From the NCBI GenBank assembly GCA_947494035.1, contig CANLTN010000016.1:1-64000 (forward strand): a stretch of 64,000 bases of DNA. Reading direction: 5' to 3'. Shown piece by piece: positions 9,636-17,353 of this stretch. Source of the stretch: Pseudovibrio sp947494035. GTDB lineage: Bacteria > Pseudomonadota > Alphaproteobacteria > Rhizobiales > Stappiaceae. The notes under the pieces were generated by a model that was given only the letters and a program-made list of their open reading frames with translations, was not told where the DNA came from and did not search any database. Made by a program: the position numbers and the translations under genes. Position 1 is the first letter of the stretch. Each line of letters opens with the position of its first letter.

Positions 9636-9965
9636 CTAGGCTGCCGTGATTGTCTTTTCCAAGTCGTAGACGGAGCCATCATCATCAGTCCATTCAAAAC
9701 GGACAACTCCGGTTTCTGGCACCCGCATCTGAAACTCGATGTAAGGGTTTGCAGAAACGGAAGGCTCCATGTTTGCCATGAACACCGGCTCTCCATTGAA
9801 GCTGGCAGCAAACTTGTTAATGATCTTGCGCGGAATGGCCTCGCCGGTTTTCGAGTCCTTGCGCTGACCAGATTCCATTGGATGCGAGATCAGTGTCTTG
9901 ATGGTCACGACCTCGTTTACGCTTGCCGTCTTAGGCACTTTTACGCGTGGTTTTACCTTTGCCAT
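9636..9965 (-). CDS. soxZ: SoxZ sulfur carrier complex subunit
   Basis: 109-aa SoxZ, the immunoglobulin-fold partner that forms the SoxYZ carrier of pathway intermediates. It has no signal peptide, as expected; SoxZ is exported as a passenger on the Tat substrate SoxY. Family-typical blocks are TIKTLISHPMESGQRKD (about 27-43) and the metal-insensitive core PYIEFQMRVPETG. It follows soxY by 23 bp. Confidence 0.94.
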   Translation of the reverse strand: MAKVKPRVKVPKTASVNEVVTIKTLISHPMESGQRKDSKTGEAIPRKIINKFAASFNGEPVFMANMEPSVSANPYIEFQMRVPETGVVRFEWTDDDGSVYDLEKTITAA

Positions 9966-9988
9966 ATGTTTCCCGATGCCTTTTCTGA

Positions 9989-10423
9989 TTACCCGCCACA
10001 GCCACCGATGGTGACCTTGACACTACGCTTTGTTGTAATGGCGGACCCGTCCGGCATCTTGGCGACCGCGATGATGTCCTGCGTCTTCGCAAGGCGAATA
10101 CGGGTCTTGGCTTCCTGTGCGCCGGAAAGGGCGCTGAAGTGGAACGTCGCCACACCCGGACTAGGGTTGCCGGTTGCAAGCAGCATGATGGACGCAGCAC
10201 CCGGAGCAGACACTTCAATCGGAACAGTGTTTCCGTTTTCAGCGATCTCTGGTGCAACAATGGTAATGTCACCGTCTCCCGGCGTGGATCCGCCAGTGAA
10301 TTCCATAATTGCATCTTCAATTGCATTGCCTGCTGCAAAAGCCGGCGCGGCAAAGCGCAGTGTCGTCAGAGCGGCCACGCCTCCTACTGCCAAACCAAGC
10401 GCTTCACGTCTGGTAACAGTCAT
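9989..10423 (-). CDS. soxY: SoxY sulfur-carrier protein
   Basis: 144-aa carrier subunit to which all Sox intermediates are covalently bound. The C-terminal swinging arm ends VTIGGCGG, the hallmark with the sulfur-carrying Cys three residues from the end. The N-terminus is a Tat signal (TRREALGLAVGGVAALTTLR). The open frame extends to 10492, but ATG 10423 has GGGAGG 7 bases upstream and starts the Tat signal, so I take it. Confidence 0.95.
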   Translation of the reverse strand: MTVTRREALGLAVGGVAALTTLRFAAPAFAAGNAIEDAIMEFTGGSTPGDGDITIVAPEIAENGNTVPIEVSAPGAASIMLLATGNPSPGVATFHFSALSGAQEAKTRIRLAKTQDIIAVAKMPDGSAITTKRSVKVTIGGCGG

Positions 10424-10550
10424 TAAAAATCCTCCCTGGAGCGTATCCCCCAACACGTGCCGAGCACTCTTTGGGAACAAACGCTTAAGCAATAATTCTG
10501 GGCGTGCTGCGCAACTGATCAGAAACGCAGCACGCTCAAGGCAAACGCGC

Positions 10551-11009
10551 CTAGTCTTTCAACGTCACCAGATAAGCGACGATGTCTTCAACTTGCTCTG
10601 CCGAAAGAATTGTCTTTCCAGCAAATTTCTTGGCCACGCGGTTCAGGCCGTCGGACTTGTAAAAAGCTGGCATAATCGTCGCTTCCCCAAAGACTTCCTT
10701 CGAGTTCACAATGATTGCCCGCAATTCTGCTTCAGAATAGGTATCCCCCACACCATCGAGGTACGGACCTATCTCTCCGTGGAACTGCTCTTTCTCAAGA
10801 TCATCATTGGCATGACAAGCAAGGCAGTTTCCCAGTTTGCGATTGGCGAACCATTCCCGTCCCTTGGCTGGATCACCCGCCGCACCGGTCAATGAAACCG
10901 GCACTGCTGCCTCGACAAATTGAACGTCACCAGGAGCAATCACTCCGGCAACAGCACTTCCTGAAATCAGCAGCATCGCAGCTGCTATAGTTTTGGCAAT
11001 CGCCTTCAT
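10551..11009 (-). CDS. soxX: SoxX monoheme cytochrome c
   Basis: 152-aa cytochrome partner of SoxA. A Sec signal (MKAIAKTIAAAMLLISGSAVAG) precedes one heme site, CLACH (62-66). The rest is a class I cytochrome c fold ending in AEQVEDIVAYLVTLKD. The longer open frame to 11072 lacks a signal peptide at its start; ATG 11009 is preceded by GGGAGGGAGC and begins the signal. It is the first gene of the core soxXYZABCDEF run. The 129-bp gap between it and soxW holds a candidate SoxR operator, so this run probably has its own promoter. Confidence 0.93.
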   Translation of the reverse strand: MKAIAKTIAAAMLLISGSAVAGVIAPGDVQFVEAAVPVSLTGAAGDPAKGREWFANRKLGNCLACHANDDLEKEQFHGEIGPYLDGVGDTYSEAELRAIIVNSKEVFGEATIMPAFYKSDGLNRVAKKFAGKTILSAEQVEDIVAYLVTLKD

Positions 11010-11079
11010 TGCTCCCTCCCAATTACAGCGATTCAATCTCTTCATGCTAATCAGATACGTAGAAACACTCAACTTAAAA

Positions 11080-11095
11080 ATTCAAACAATTGAAT
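11080..11095. promoter_or_regulatory. Candidate SoxR operator in front of soxX
   Basis: Perfect inverted repeat ATTCAA-N4-TTGAAT, 71 bases upstream of the soxX ATG. It keeps the ATTC-N8-GAAT geometry of the stronger palindrome in front of soxV/soxS. A second, looser ATTC...GAAT pair (N13) is at 11111-11131. The two-site arrangement, one before soxV and one before soxX, matches what is described for the SoxR-controlled locus of Pseudaminobacter salicylatoxidans. Binding is inferred. Confidence 0.55.
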
Positions 11096-11138
11096 ATGTT
11101 AATATATCAAATTCGCTCTAAACAATTGAATGGCAACG

Positions 11139-11711
11139 TTATTCTGCTGTAGGTTTTTGTTTCAAAAACTCACGTGCATGAAATTTTTGAAAGTGCTCTT
11201 CGCCCTCATAGCCCTTTTGTTTGACCCAGCGCAGCATATTGAGCGTGGTCCATTTTCCAAATGAGCCGGGCATGGTCTGCACAGAGGCAGTCCCTGCAGT
11301 TTGATCTTCTCCAACCTCTTCTGGCAGGAAGAGGAAGGTGGGGGTGAACACCACGCCCCAGCGACGGGCAATCTTCTTTTCGCTTTGAACGTCCCCGTCA
11401 AAGTCCGTGACTTCTTCGTCGCCAAAAAGGTTCATCTGAACAACGAAATAGTTGTCTTCAATGTACTTGCGCACCTCCGGATCGGTGAAGACAGTTTCGT
11501 GCAACCGCTTGCAGTAGATGCAGCCGCGCTGCTCAAACAGAAGCACAAGACGCTTGCCTTCCTCATTGGCGGCAGCAAGGTCCTCTTGCATGTCTTTGAA
11601 GGTGAGCCGAAGCCATGGCTGTTTGTGAAGACCGTCCTCTCCAACCTCAGCAAAGCTCAGTGTCAGGCTGGCGATAACCATCGCAGCAGCAAGCAGCAGT
11701 TTCTTAAGCAT
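11139..11711 (-). CDS. soxW: SoxW periplasmic thioredoxin
   Basis: 190-aa secreted thioredoxin-fold protein (signal MLKKLLLAAAMVIASLTLSFA) with the redox pair CIYC at residues 64-67. SoxW takes electrons from the membrane carrier SoxV and keeps SoxYZ in the reduced, active state. ATG 11711 follows GGGAGG with 5 bases spacing; the open frame itself starts at 11738. The gene directly follows soxV (60 bp), as in other sox loci. Confidence 0.9.
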   Translation of the reverse strand: MLKKLLLAAAMVIASLTLSFAEVGEDGLHKQPWLRLTFKDMQEDLAAANEEGKRLVLLFEQRGCIYCKRLHETVFTDPEVRKYIEDNYFVVQMNLFGDEEVTDFDGDVQSEKKIARRWGVVFTPTFLFLPEEVGEDQTAGTASVQTMPGSFGKWTTLNMLRWVKQKGYEGEEHFQKFHAREFLKQKPTAE

Positions 11712-11771
11712 CAATCCCTCCCACAACGTATCCTGCAAAATGCGCCTCTTGCTTTCCCAAGCGGATACGCC

Positions 11772-12509
11772 TCAGCTTAAAGATGTCAGGCCGGGCGCAT
11801 ACTCAATCATGAACCCGGCAATCCAGGCGATGGTGTTGGTCCCGATCAACACCGCAAAAACGATTAAAAGAGCGCCCATGCCTTTTTCGATCGCTCCCAG
11901 ATACTTCCGAAAACGGCCCATGAAATTTAGGAATGGTTTTGAGAAGACCGCCGCCAGAATGAAGGGCAGGGTCATGCCAACGCCATAAGCAAACAGCAGC
12001 AACATGCCTTGCGAAACATCATCACTTGCGCCAGCGGTAAACAAAATGGTTGCCAGCACCGGCCCAACACAAGGCGTCCAGCCAAAGGCAAACGCGAGCC
12101 CGACCACATACGCGCCAACGATTCCTGCCGGAGCAGAAGAGCTGTCCAGCCGCGCCTCTCGCAGCAGCATGTTAAGCCGGATGATGCCGATAAAATGCAG
12201 GCCCAGCACAAAGATGACAGCCGCCGCGACGTAGCGCAAAACGTCAAACCAGTCGCGCAGCAACTGACCGAATACGGTCGCGGTTGCGCCAAGGCCGACA
12301 AAGATTGTGAGAATGCCAGCGGCAAAGAAAAATGACGTAAAAACAACACGGCGCTGGATGGCAGGGGGAACCCCGTCGCCAGAAAGCTCGTTCATTCCAA
12401 TGCCAGCAATGTAGCAAAGGTAGAACGGAACAATGGGCAAAATACAGGGCGAGAGAAACGAAAGCAGCCCCGCACTTCCCGCAGCAATGAGTGTTAGATC
12501 TGGATACAT
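11772..12509 (-). CDS. soxV: SoxV, CcdA-like transmembrane thiol-disulfide transporter
   Basis: 245-aa, six-helix CcdA/DsbD-family protein that moves reducing equivalents from cytoplasmic thioredoxin to periplasmic SoxW. The two redox cysteines are in SFLSPCILPIVPFYLCY and FGWTPCVGPVLA. The open frame starts at 12530, but that ATG lies inside the candidate operator; the next ATG, 12509, sits at the usual distance from the first helix. Neither start has a strong Shine-Dalgarno. CcdA for cytochrome c maturation is an alternative reading; the adjacency to soxW and the divergent soxS argue for SoxV. Confidence 0.87.
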   Translation of the reverse strand: MYPDLTLIAAGSAGLLSFLSPCILPIVPFYLCYIAGIGMNELSGDGVPPAIQRRVVFTSFFFAAGILTIFVGLGATATVFGQLLRDWFDVLRYVAAAVIFVLGLHFIGIIRLNMLLREARLDSSSAPAGIVGAYVVGLAFAFGWTPCVGPVLATILFTAGASDDVSQGMLLLFAYGVGMTLPFILAAVFSKPFLNFMGRFRKYLGAIEKGMGALLIVFAVLIGTNTIAWIAGFMIEYAPGLTSLS

Positions 12510-12528
12510 ATGGGCACTTGCTAAAAAC

Positions 12529-12548
12529 ATATTCTATTATTAGAATAT
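12529..12548. promoter_or_regulatory. Candidate SoxR/BigR operator in the soxV-soxS divergent promoter
   Basis: Perfect AT-rich palindrome ATATTCTA-N4-TAGAATAT between the divergent soxV and soxS starts. AT-rich ATTC/GAAT palindromes are the form bound by BigR-type ArsR repressors, and an ArsR protein with the BigR cysteines is encoded 1.1 kb away. One dimer here could control both directions. The match in geometry with 11080-11095 supports a real site. Confidence 0.7.
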
Positions 12549-12569
12549 TTAGATACGATCACTCTCAAA

Positions 12570-12956
12570 ATGTCAATCGCGGATGTTATGAAGAACTTTG
12601 GTTGGATCTCATGCGCCATTCTCGCCCTTGTTTTAAGCGCTGCTCAGGCCGCTAGTCTGGACAGAAAACTGCTCTTGGTCGAGGATGAGATTTGCCCATG
12701 GTGTGAGCGCTGGGAACAGGAAATCGGCGTGGCCTACAGCAAGACGGAGGAGGGGCGACTGGCCCCTTTGCTGCGCATGGACATTGATGAGGGCGTTCCA
12801 GATGGTCTGACCCTCAAAAGCAAACCACGGTTCACGCCAACCTTCATTCTTTTGATTGACGACACTGAAGTGCAGCGGATTGAAGGGTATCCCGGCGAAG
12901 AATTTTTCTACCCCGCCCTGAACCAGATGCTTCAGTCAGCTCAAGACCCATATTGA
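12570..12956 (+). CDS. soxS: SoxS thioredoxin-like periplasmic protein
   Basis: 128-aa exported thioredoxin-like protein with the redox motif CPWC at 42-45. SoxS family proteins reactivate SoxYZ and keep the Sox system in a reduced state. A hydrophobic signal ending SAAQAAS occupies about residues 8-29; the in-frame ATG at 12588 is an equally good start, as neither has a strong RBS. It is the first gene of the rightward soxS-glcG-soxR-soxT unit and shares the palindromic operator with soxV. Confidence 0.83.
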   Translation: MSIADVMKNFGWISCAILALVLSAAQAASLDRKLLLVEDEICPWCERWEQEIGVAYSKTEEGRLAPLLRMDIDEGVPDGLTLKSKPRFTPTFILLIDDTEVQRIEGYPGEEFFYPALNQMLQSAQDPY

Positions 12957-13001
12957 CCTTCCTCGGTGGGGCCGGGGACCTGTTTTATTTAGGAGATATC
13001 C

Positions 13002-13508
13002 ATGAAATCATTCATCATAGGAGCAGCAGTACTGATGATGTCTGCGGGCTTCAGCATTGCGCAGGCACAAGACGAGACCGCCTTTGTCACCTTCAAGTCA
13101 TTGAAGCCCGAAGTTGCCATGAAGCTTGCAGTTGCCACCATGGAAGCCTGCCGTGAAGGCGGCTATCAGGTCTCCGCAGTTGTCGTGGACCGCTTCGGCC
13201 AGACGCAGGCCACCATCCGCGATCGCTACGCAGGCGTTCACACCGTCAACACCGCTCGCGGCAAAGCATGGACCTCTGTCAGCTTCCGTGCTGTAACGCT
13301 GGAAATTCAGCAGGAGATCAAGGCCGGCAACCTTTCCGCTGGCTTGCGAGATATTCCCGGTGCCCTTGCATTGGGCGGTGGCCTGCCGATCGAATCCGCA
13401 GGCACGATCGTCGGCGGAATTGGTGTCTCCGGCGCACCCTCCCCCAAAATTGACGAGGAATGTGCGGAAAGCGGTCTGGAGGAAATCTCGGATTTACTCG
13501 ACTTCTAA
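13002..13508 (+). CDS. Secreted GlcG/HbpS-family heme-binding-like protein
   Basis: 168-aa protein with a Sec signal (cleavage near IAQAQ, residue 23) and the GlcG/HbpS (DUF336) domain: KLAVATMEACREGGYQVSAVVVDRFG and the glycine-rich GALALGGGLPIESAGTIVGGIGVSG. HbpS members bind degraded or free heme and sense redox stress; most others have no known role. AGGAG stands 7 bases before ATG 13002. It lies between soxS and soxR, 45 bp after soxS, so it is probably co-regulated with thiosulfate oxidation. A role in protecting periplasmic Sox hemes is only a suggestion. Confidence 0.82.
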   Translation: MKSFIIGAAVLMMSAGFSIAQAQDETAFVTFKSLKPEVAMKLAVATMEACREGGYQVSAVVVDRFGQTQATIRDRYAGVHTVNTARGKAWTSVSFRAVTLEIQQEIKAGNLSAGLRDIPGALALGGGLPIESAGTIVGGIGVSGAPSPKIDEECAESGLEEISDLLDF

Positions 13509-13662
13509 GTGGCTATGACGTGGTACGCGCAGGCGATGGTTGAAAAACAAATGCATTCCGCGTATGCCACCACTTAATAGACGTGCTGCAGGTCAGCTTT
13601 GCTTTTTCAGTGATTGCTGACCTTGCCCGACCCGTTCCAAACGTTGCGCAGGATTTGGTTTA

Positions 13663-14010
13663 ATGGCGATACCCATGATTGAGCGTGGGATGAAAGAAGA
13701 AGACATCGAACGCATGGTGGGCCATGCCAAGGATGCAACTGATTTCCTGAAAGCATTGACACATGAAGGCCGATTGATGATCCTGTGTCATCTCGTTACG
13801 GGCGAAAAGTCAGTAACAGAGCTGGAGCAGCTTCTGTCATCGCGTCAGTCTGCGGTCAGTCAACAACTTGCGCGTTTGCGCCTGGATGGTCTTGTAAACT
13901 GCCGAAGGGATGGAAAGGTAGTCTACTACAGCCTCAAGGATGAACGCGCAGCACGGGTTCTGGACCTACTGTTTGAATTGTTCTGCGCCGAAGACAACAA
14001 CGCTTCTTAA
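13663..14010 (+). CDS. soxR: SoxR, ArsR-family persulfide-responsive repressor
   Basis: 115-aa winged-helix ArsR repressor. The recognition helix is in LLSSRQSAVSQQLARLRLDGLV (56-77), followed by the wing CRRDGKVVYYSL. Cys42 (LCHL) and Cys108 (LFCAE) fall at the numbers reported for the redox switch of BigR; SqrR uses the equivalent pair. An extra Cys80 is near the wing. Family knowledge says sulfane sulfur crosslinks the pair and releases DNA. It likely represses both sox units through the ATTC-N8-GAAT palindromes. It is unrelated to the enterobacterial superoxide sensor of the same name. Confidence 0.9.
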   Translation: MAIPMIERGMKEEDIERMVGHAKDATDFLKALTHEGRLMILCHLVTGEKSVTELEQLLSSRQSAVSQQLARLRLDGLVNCRRDGKVVYYSLKDERAARVLDLLFELFCAEDNNAS

Positions 14011-14050
14011 ACTAGCTGTTCCGGCACTTTGATCTTGGGGGAGGGATCAA

Positions 14051-15103
14051 ATGTCCGAGGATATTTTGGCAGCACTCGCAGGCCTTGCGGGTGGTGTTTT
14101 GCTTGGCCTCGCTGCGCGTCTGGGCCGCTTCTGCACGCTTGGCGCAATTGAAGACGCCCTCTACGGCAAAGAGTGGCTGCGCATGCGCATGTGGGCCTTC
14201 GCCATCGCCACCTCCATTGCAGCAACGTTCCTACTCGCCGATCAGGGCCTGATCACGCTGGAAGAAACCATTTACCTCACCCAAAGCTGGAACCCGCTGG
14301 CCTGCATCACCGGCGGTCTGATGTTCGGCTACGGCATGGCCATGGCAGGCTCCTGCGGTTACGGCGCACTGGCGCGCCTCGGCGGTGGCGACATGCGCTA
14401 CTTCGTGCTCTCGCTGGTGATCGCCATTTCCGCCGCCATGGCAGTGGGTGGCCCAACCGCGTATCTGCGCGTCTTCCTGTTCCCGCCAGAAGCCTCCGAG
14501 GCCAGCGCAACGGGTATCGCACACCTCCTATCGGCGAAACTGGAGTTCTCCAAACTCACCATCGCCCTGATCATTGCAGGGGCAATCGCCTTATTCGCAG
14601 TGGGTAATAAAGAGTTCCGCAAAAGCCCAAAGGCGATCATCACGTCTCTGACCGTAGCACTGGCCATCATCTCCGGCTGGATCGCAACCAGCTACCTGTT
14701 CGAAGAAAGCTTTGAGGAGATCGGCGTCGCCAGCCACTCGTTCACGGTCCCGGTTGGCGATACACTCATGTATTTGATGACTGCATCTGGCGGTGGCCTT
14801 TCCTTCGCCGTTGGCTCAGTCCTAGGCGTCCTTGGCGGGGCTTTCCTCGGCTCGCTCATCAAAGGCCACTTCAGATGGGAAGCCTGCGATGACCCGCGTG
14901 AGCTAAGACGCCAGATCCTCGGCGGCTTCCTCATGGGCACCGGAGGCGTCATTGCTCTGGGCTGCACCATCGGGCAGGGTATCTCCGCTTTCTCCACGCT
15001 CGCAATCAGCGCACCGCTTGTCATGCTTTCTATCGTGGCAGGTGCCGCCATAGGCCTTCAGCAACTGGTCGTCGGTTTCCGCCTTGCCTTCTGGAAGCAG
15101 TAA
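14051..15103 (+). CDS. soxT: SoxT, YeeE/YedE-family sulfur-compound transporter
   Basis: 350-aa polytopic membrane protein (about nine helices) of the YeeE/YedE family, members of which move thiosulfate or sulfur compounds. Family motifs are MAGSCGYGALARLGGGDMR (about 100-118) and GCTIGQGISAFSTLA near the C-terminus, each containing the conserved Cys. It starts 40 bp after soxR with GGGGGAGG upstream of the ATG. SoxT can import a sulfur signal or substrate; a SoxT role in inducing sox genes is a possibility that fits its place next to soxR. Confidence 0.87.
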   Translation: MSEDILAALAGLAGGVLLGLAARLGRFCTLGAIEDALYGKEWLRMRMWAFAIATSIAATFLLADQGLITLEETIYLTQSWNPLACITGGLMFGYGMAMAGSCGYGALARLGGGDMRYFVLSLVIAISAAMAVGGPTAYLRVFLFPPEASEASATGIAHLLSAKLEFSKLTIALIIAGAIALFAVGNKEFRKSPKAIITSLTVALAIISGWIATSYLFEESFEEIGVASHSFTVPVGDTLMYLMTASGGGLSFAVGSVLGVLGGAFLGSLIKGHFRWEACDDPRELRRQILGGFLMGTGGVIALGCTIGQGISAFSTLAISAPLVMLSIVAGAAIGLQQLVVGFRLAFWKQ

Positions 15104-15322
15104 TTAACTTATGCACATCAGCCCGGCGGCAGGAACTCTATTGAGGAAATTAGCCGTCAAATAAGCTGCTCACCCTCAAGCTGCCGCTCAATCCCGCATA
15201 TTTTGCTTGAGTTTGCTGCAGATTATCGCAATATTCCGCGCTGGTCACTTAAGGTACCAAAGCGTCCTCGCAGCATAGCCTGCGAAATGGGCGAGACTTT
15301 TCATCGCAAGCAGGAAACAACC

Positions 15323-15946
15323 ATGACACGACCGACAAGCGAAGCTCTGATTATGATTGATATTCAGAATGATTTCTGTTCGGACGGAGCTCTGGCTGTT
15401 AAACGTGGTGAAGAGATTGTCCCGCTGGTCAACCAGCTGCAGAACGAGTTTGCCGTCAAGGTGCTGACACAGGACTGGCACCCGCAGGACCACAAGTCCT
15501 TTGCAGACAATCACGAGGGCAGGCAGCCCTACGAGATGATCGAGATGCCCTACGGCCCTCAGGTTCTCTGGCCAAGCCACTGCGTGCAGGGCACCAATGG
15601 CGCTGCGTTCCACAAAGACCTGAAAACCGGCAGCGCTGACCTTATCGTGCGCAAAGGCTTCCGCCCGCACATCGACAGCTATTCCGCTTTCTTTGAGAAC
15701 GACCGTACTACACCAACGGGCCTTTGCGGCTACCTGCGCGAGCTTGGGGTTGATACGTTGCACATGGCTGGTCTTGCGACCGATTTCTGCGTGCGGTTTT
15801 CCGCAGTAGATGCTGCAAAGCAGGGCTTCAACGTCATCGTCCATCTGGATGCCTGTAGAGCCATTGACCTGAACGGCTCCCTGCAAGAGGCATTGGATGA
15901 AATGCAAAGTCAGGGCATCAAACTTGCTGGCGAGATGGTTGCATAA
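15323..15946 (+). CDS. pncA: Nicotinamidase
   Basis: 207-aa nicotinamidase of the isochorismatase-like fold: hydrolyses nicotinamide to nicotinate in NAD salvage. Catalytic Asp is in MIDIQNDFC (residue 13), metal-binding region DWHPQDHKSF, substrate region WPSHCVQGTNGAAF, and the nucleophilic Cys in GLATDFCVRFSA. The frame is open from 15203, but ATG 15323 has AGGAAA upstream and gives the normal length. The stop codon overlaps the start of pncB (TAATG), so the two steps are translationally coupled. Confidence 0.93.
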   Translation: MTRPTSEALIMIDIQNDFCSDGALAVKRGEEIVPLVNQLQNEFAVKVLTQDWHPQDHKSFADNHEGRQPYEMIEMPYGPQVLWPSHCVQGTNGAAFHKDLKTGSADLIVRKGFRPHIDSYSAFFENDRTTPTGLCGYLRELGVDTLHMAGLATDFCVRFSAVDAAKQGFNVIVHLDACRAIDLNGSLQEALDEMQSQGIKLAGEMVA

Positions 15947-17238
15947 TGATCGATATCGCCTCCCGCGTTTACAACCACAATTGGAAAATTGATCCGATTG
16001 TGCGGTCCCTGATCGACACCGACTTCTACAAGCTTTTGATGGCCCAATCGGTTTTTCTGAATAAGCCGGATACACAGGTCACCTTCAGCCTTATCAACAG
16101 AGCTCAGCACATACCGCTGGCAAAGATCATTGATGAACAGGAGCTACGCGATCAGCTTGATCACATTCGCACGCTTTCCTTGTCTCGCGGCGAGAGCACA
16201 TGGCTGCGCGGTAACATGTTTTATGGCAAACGCTCCATGTTCCGCGCCGAGTTCGTGGAGTGGTTTGAAAACCTGACCCTGCCGCCCTACCATCTGGAGG
16301 TCAAAGGCGACCAGTATGAGTTGACCTTTGAAGGGGACTGGCCTGCGGTGATGCTTTGGGAAGTGCCAGCTCTTGCCGTGCTGATGGAACTGCGTTCCCG
16401 TGCCGTGCTCAAAAACATGGGCCGGTTCGAGCTACAGGTTCTCTACGCTCGTGCCATGACAAAACTTTGGCAAAAGGTCGAGCACCTGCGCAAGATTGAC
16501 AACTTGGCCCTAGCCGATTTCGGGACACGTCGCCGTCATTCCTTCCTGTGGCAGGACTGGTGCGTGCAGGCCATGATGGAAGGCCTGGGCAAGAAGTTCG
16601 TCGGTACCTCTAACTGCCTGATCGCCATGCGCCGCGAAGTGGAGGCGATTGGCACCAACGCCCACGAATTGCCGATGGTCTATGCCGCACTGGCAGGTAC
16701 TGATGAAGAGCTGGCCGAGGCACCCTACAAGGTGCTGCAAGACTGGCAGGAAGAGCACGACGGTAATCTGCGCATCATCCTGCCCGATACTTATGGCACC
16801 GAAGGCTTCCTGAATAACGCCCCGGATTGGCTGGCCTCATGGACCGGTATTCGCATTGACAGTGGTGATCCGGTTAAAGGCGCAGAAGCTGCCATCAAGT
16901 GGTGGCAAGCCCACGGCGAAGACCTGAGCAAAAAGCGCGTCATTTTCTCCGATGGCCTGGATGAAGACATGATCGCCCATTTGCAGGACATGTTCCATGG
17001 CCGTGTTCGTTGCAGTTTTGGCTGGGGCACCAATCTCACCAACGACTTCCGCGGCCTTGTGCCTGATGATGCATTGGCGCCGTTCTCGCTGGTCTGCAAG
17101 GCCGTTACTGCCAACGGAAAACCAACCGTCAAACTGTCGGACAACCCCAACAAGGCCATGGGCCCGCGCGAAGAAATCGACCGCTACAAGCGCGTTTTTG
17201 GTGTCGGGGATCAAACCAGACAAAAGGTAGTTGTCTAG
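15946..17238 (+). CDS. pncB: Nicotinate phosphoribosyltransferase
   Basis: 430-aa enzyme converting nicotinate, PRPP and ATP to nicotinate mononucleotide, directly after nicotinamidase. The phosphate-binding TGIRIDSGDPVKGAE block and the VIFSDGLDEDMI strand are typical of this family; DTDFYKLLMAQSV at residues 24-36 is the N-terminal hallmark. Length is normal for the bacterial PncB type. No operon partner follows; 115 bp separate it from the next gene. Confidence 0.95.
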   Translation: MIDIASRVYNHNWKIDPIVRSLIDTDFYKLLMAQSVFLNKPDTQVTFSLINRAQHIPLAKIIDEQELRDQLDHIRTLSLSRGESTWLRGNMFYGKRSMFRAEFVEWFENLTLPPYHLEVKGDQYELTFEGDWPAVMLWEVPALAVLMELRSRAVLKNMGRFELQVLYARAMTKLWQKVEHLRKIDNLALADFGTRRRHSFLWQDWCVQAMMEGLGKKFVGTSNCLIAMRREVEAIGTNAHELPMVYAALAGTDEELAEAPYKVLQDWQEEHDGNLRIILPDTYGTEGFLNNAPDWLASWTGIRIDSGDPVKGAEAAIKWWQAHGEDLSKKRVIFSDGLDEDMIAHLQDMFHGRVRCSFGWGTNLTNDFRGLVPDDALAPFSLVCKAVTANGKPTVKLSDNPNKAMGPREEIDRYKRVFGVGDQTRQKVVV

Positions 17239-17353
17239 CCAGTGCTATATTAGAAACTACTTAAAATAATCCAATTGATTAGTTTCCCCATGCGTTAACA
17301 GCGTGTACCATGCGTCAAACAAAATAGTTATACGTGTAGGGGAGCGTGCACAA

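Noticed and set aside
9882..10895. 337-codon forward frame across soxZ-soxY-soxX
   Set aside because: It runs antisense through three certain genes and resembles nothing.
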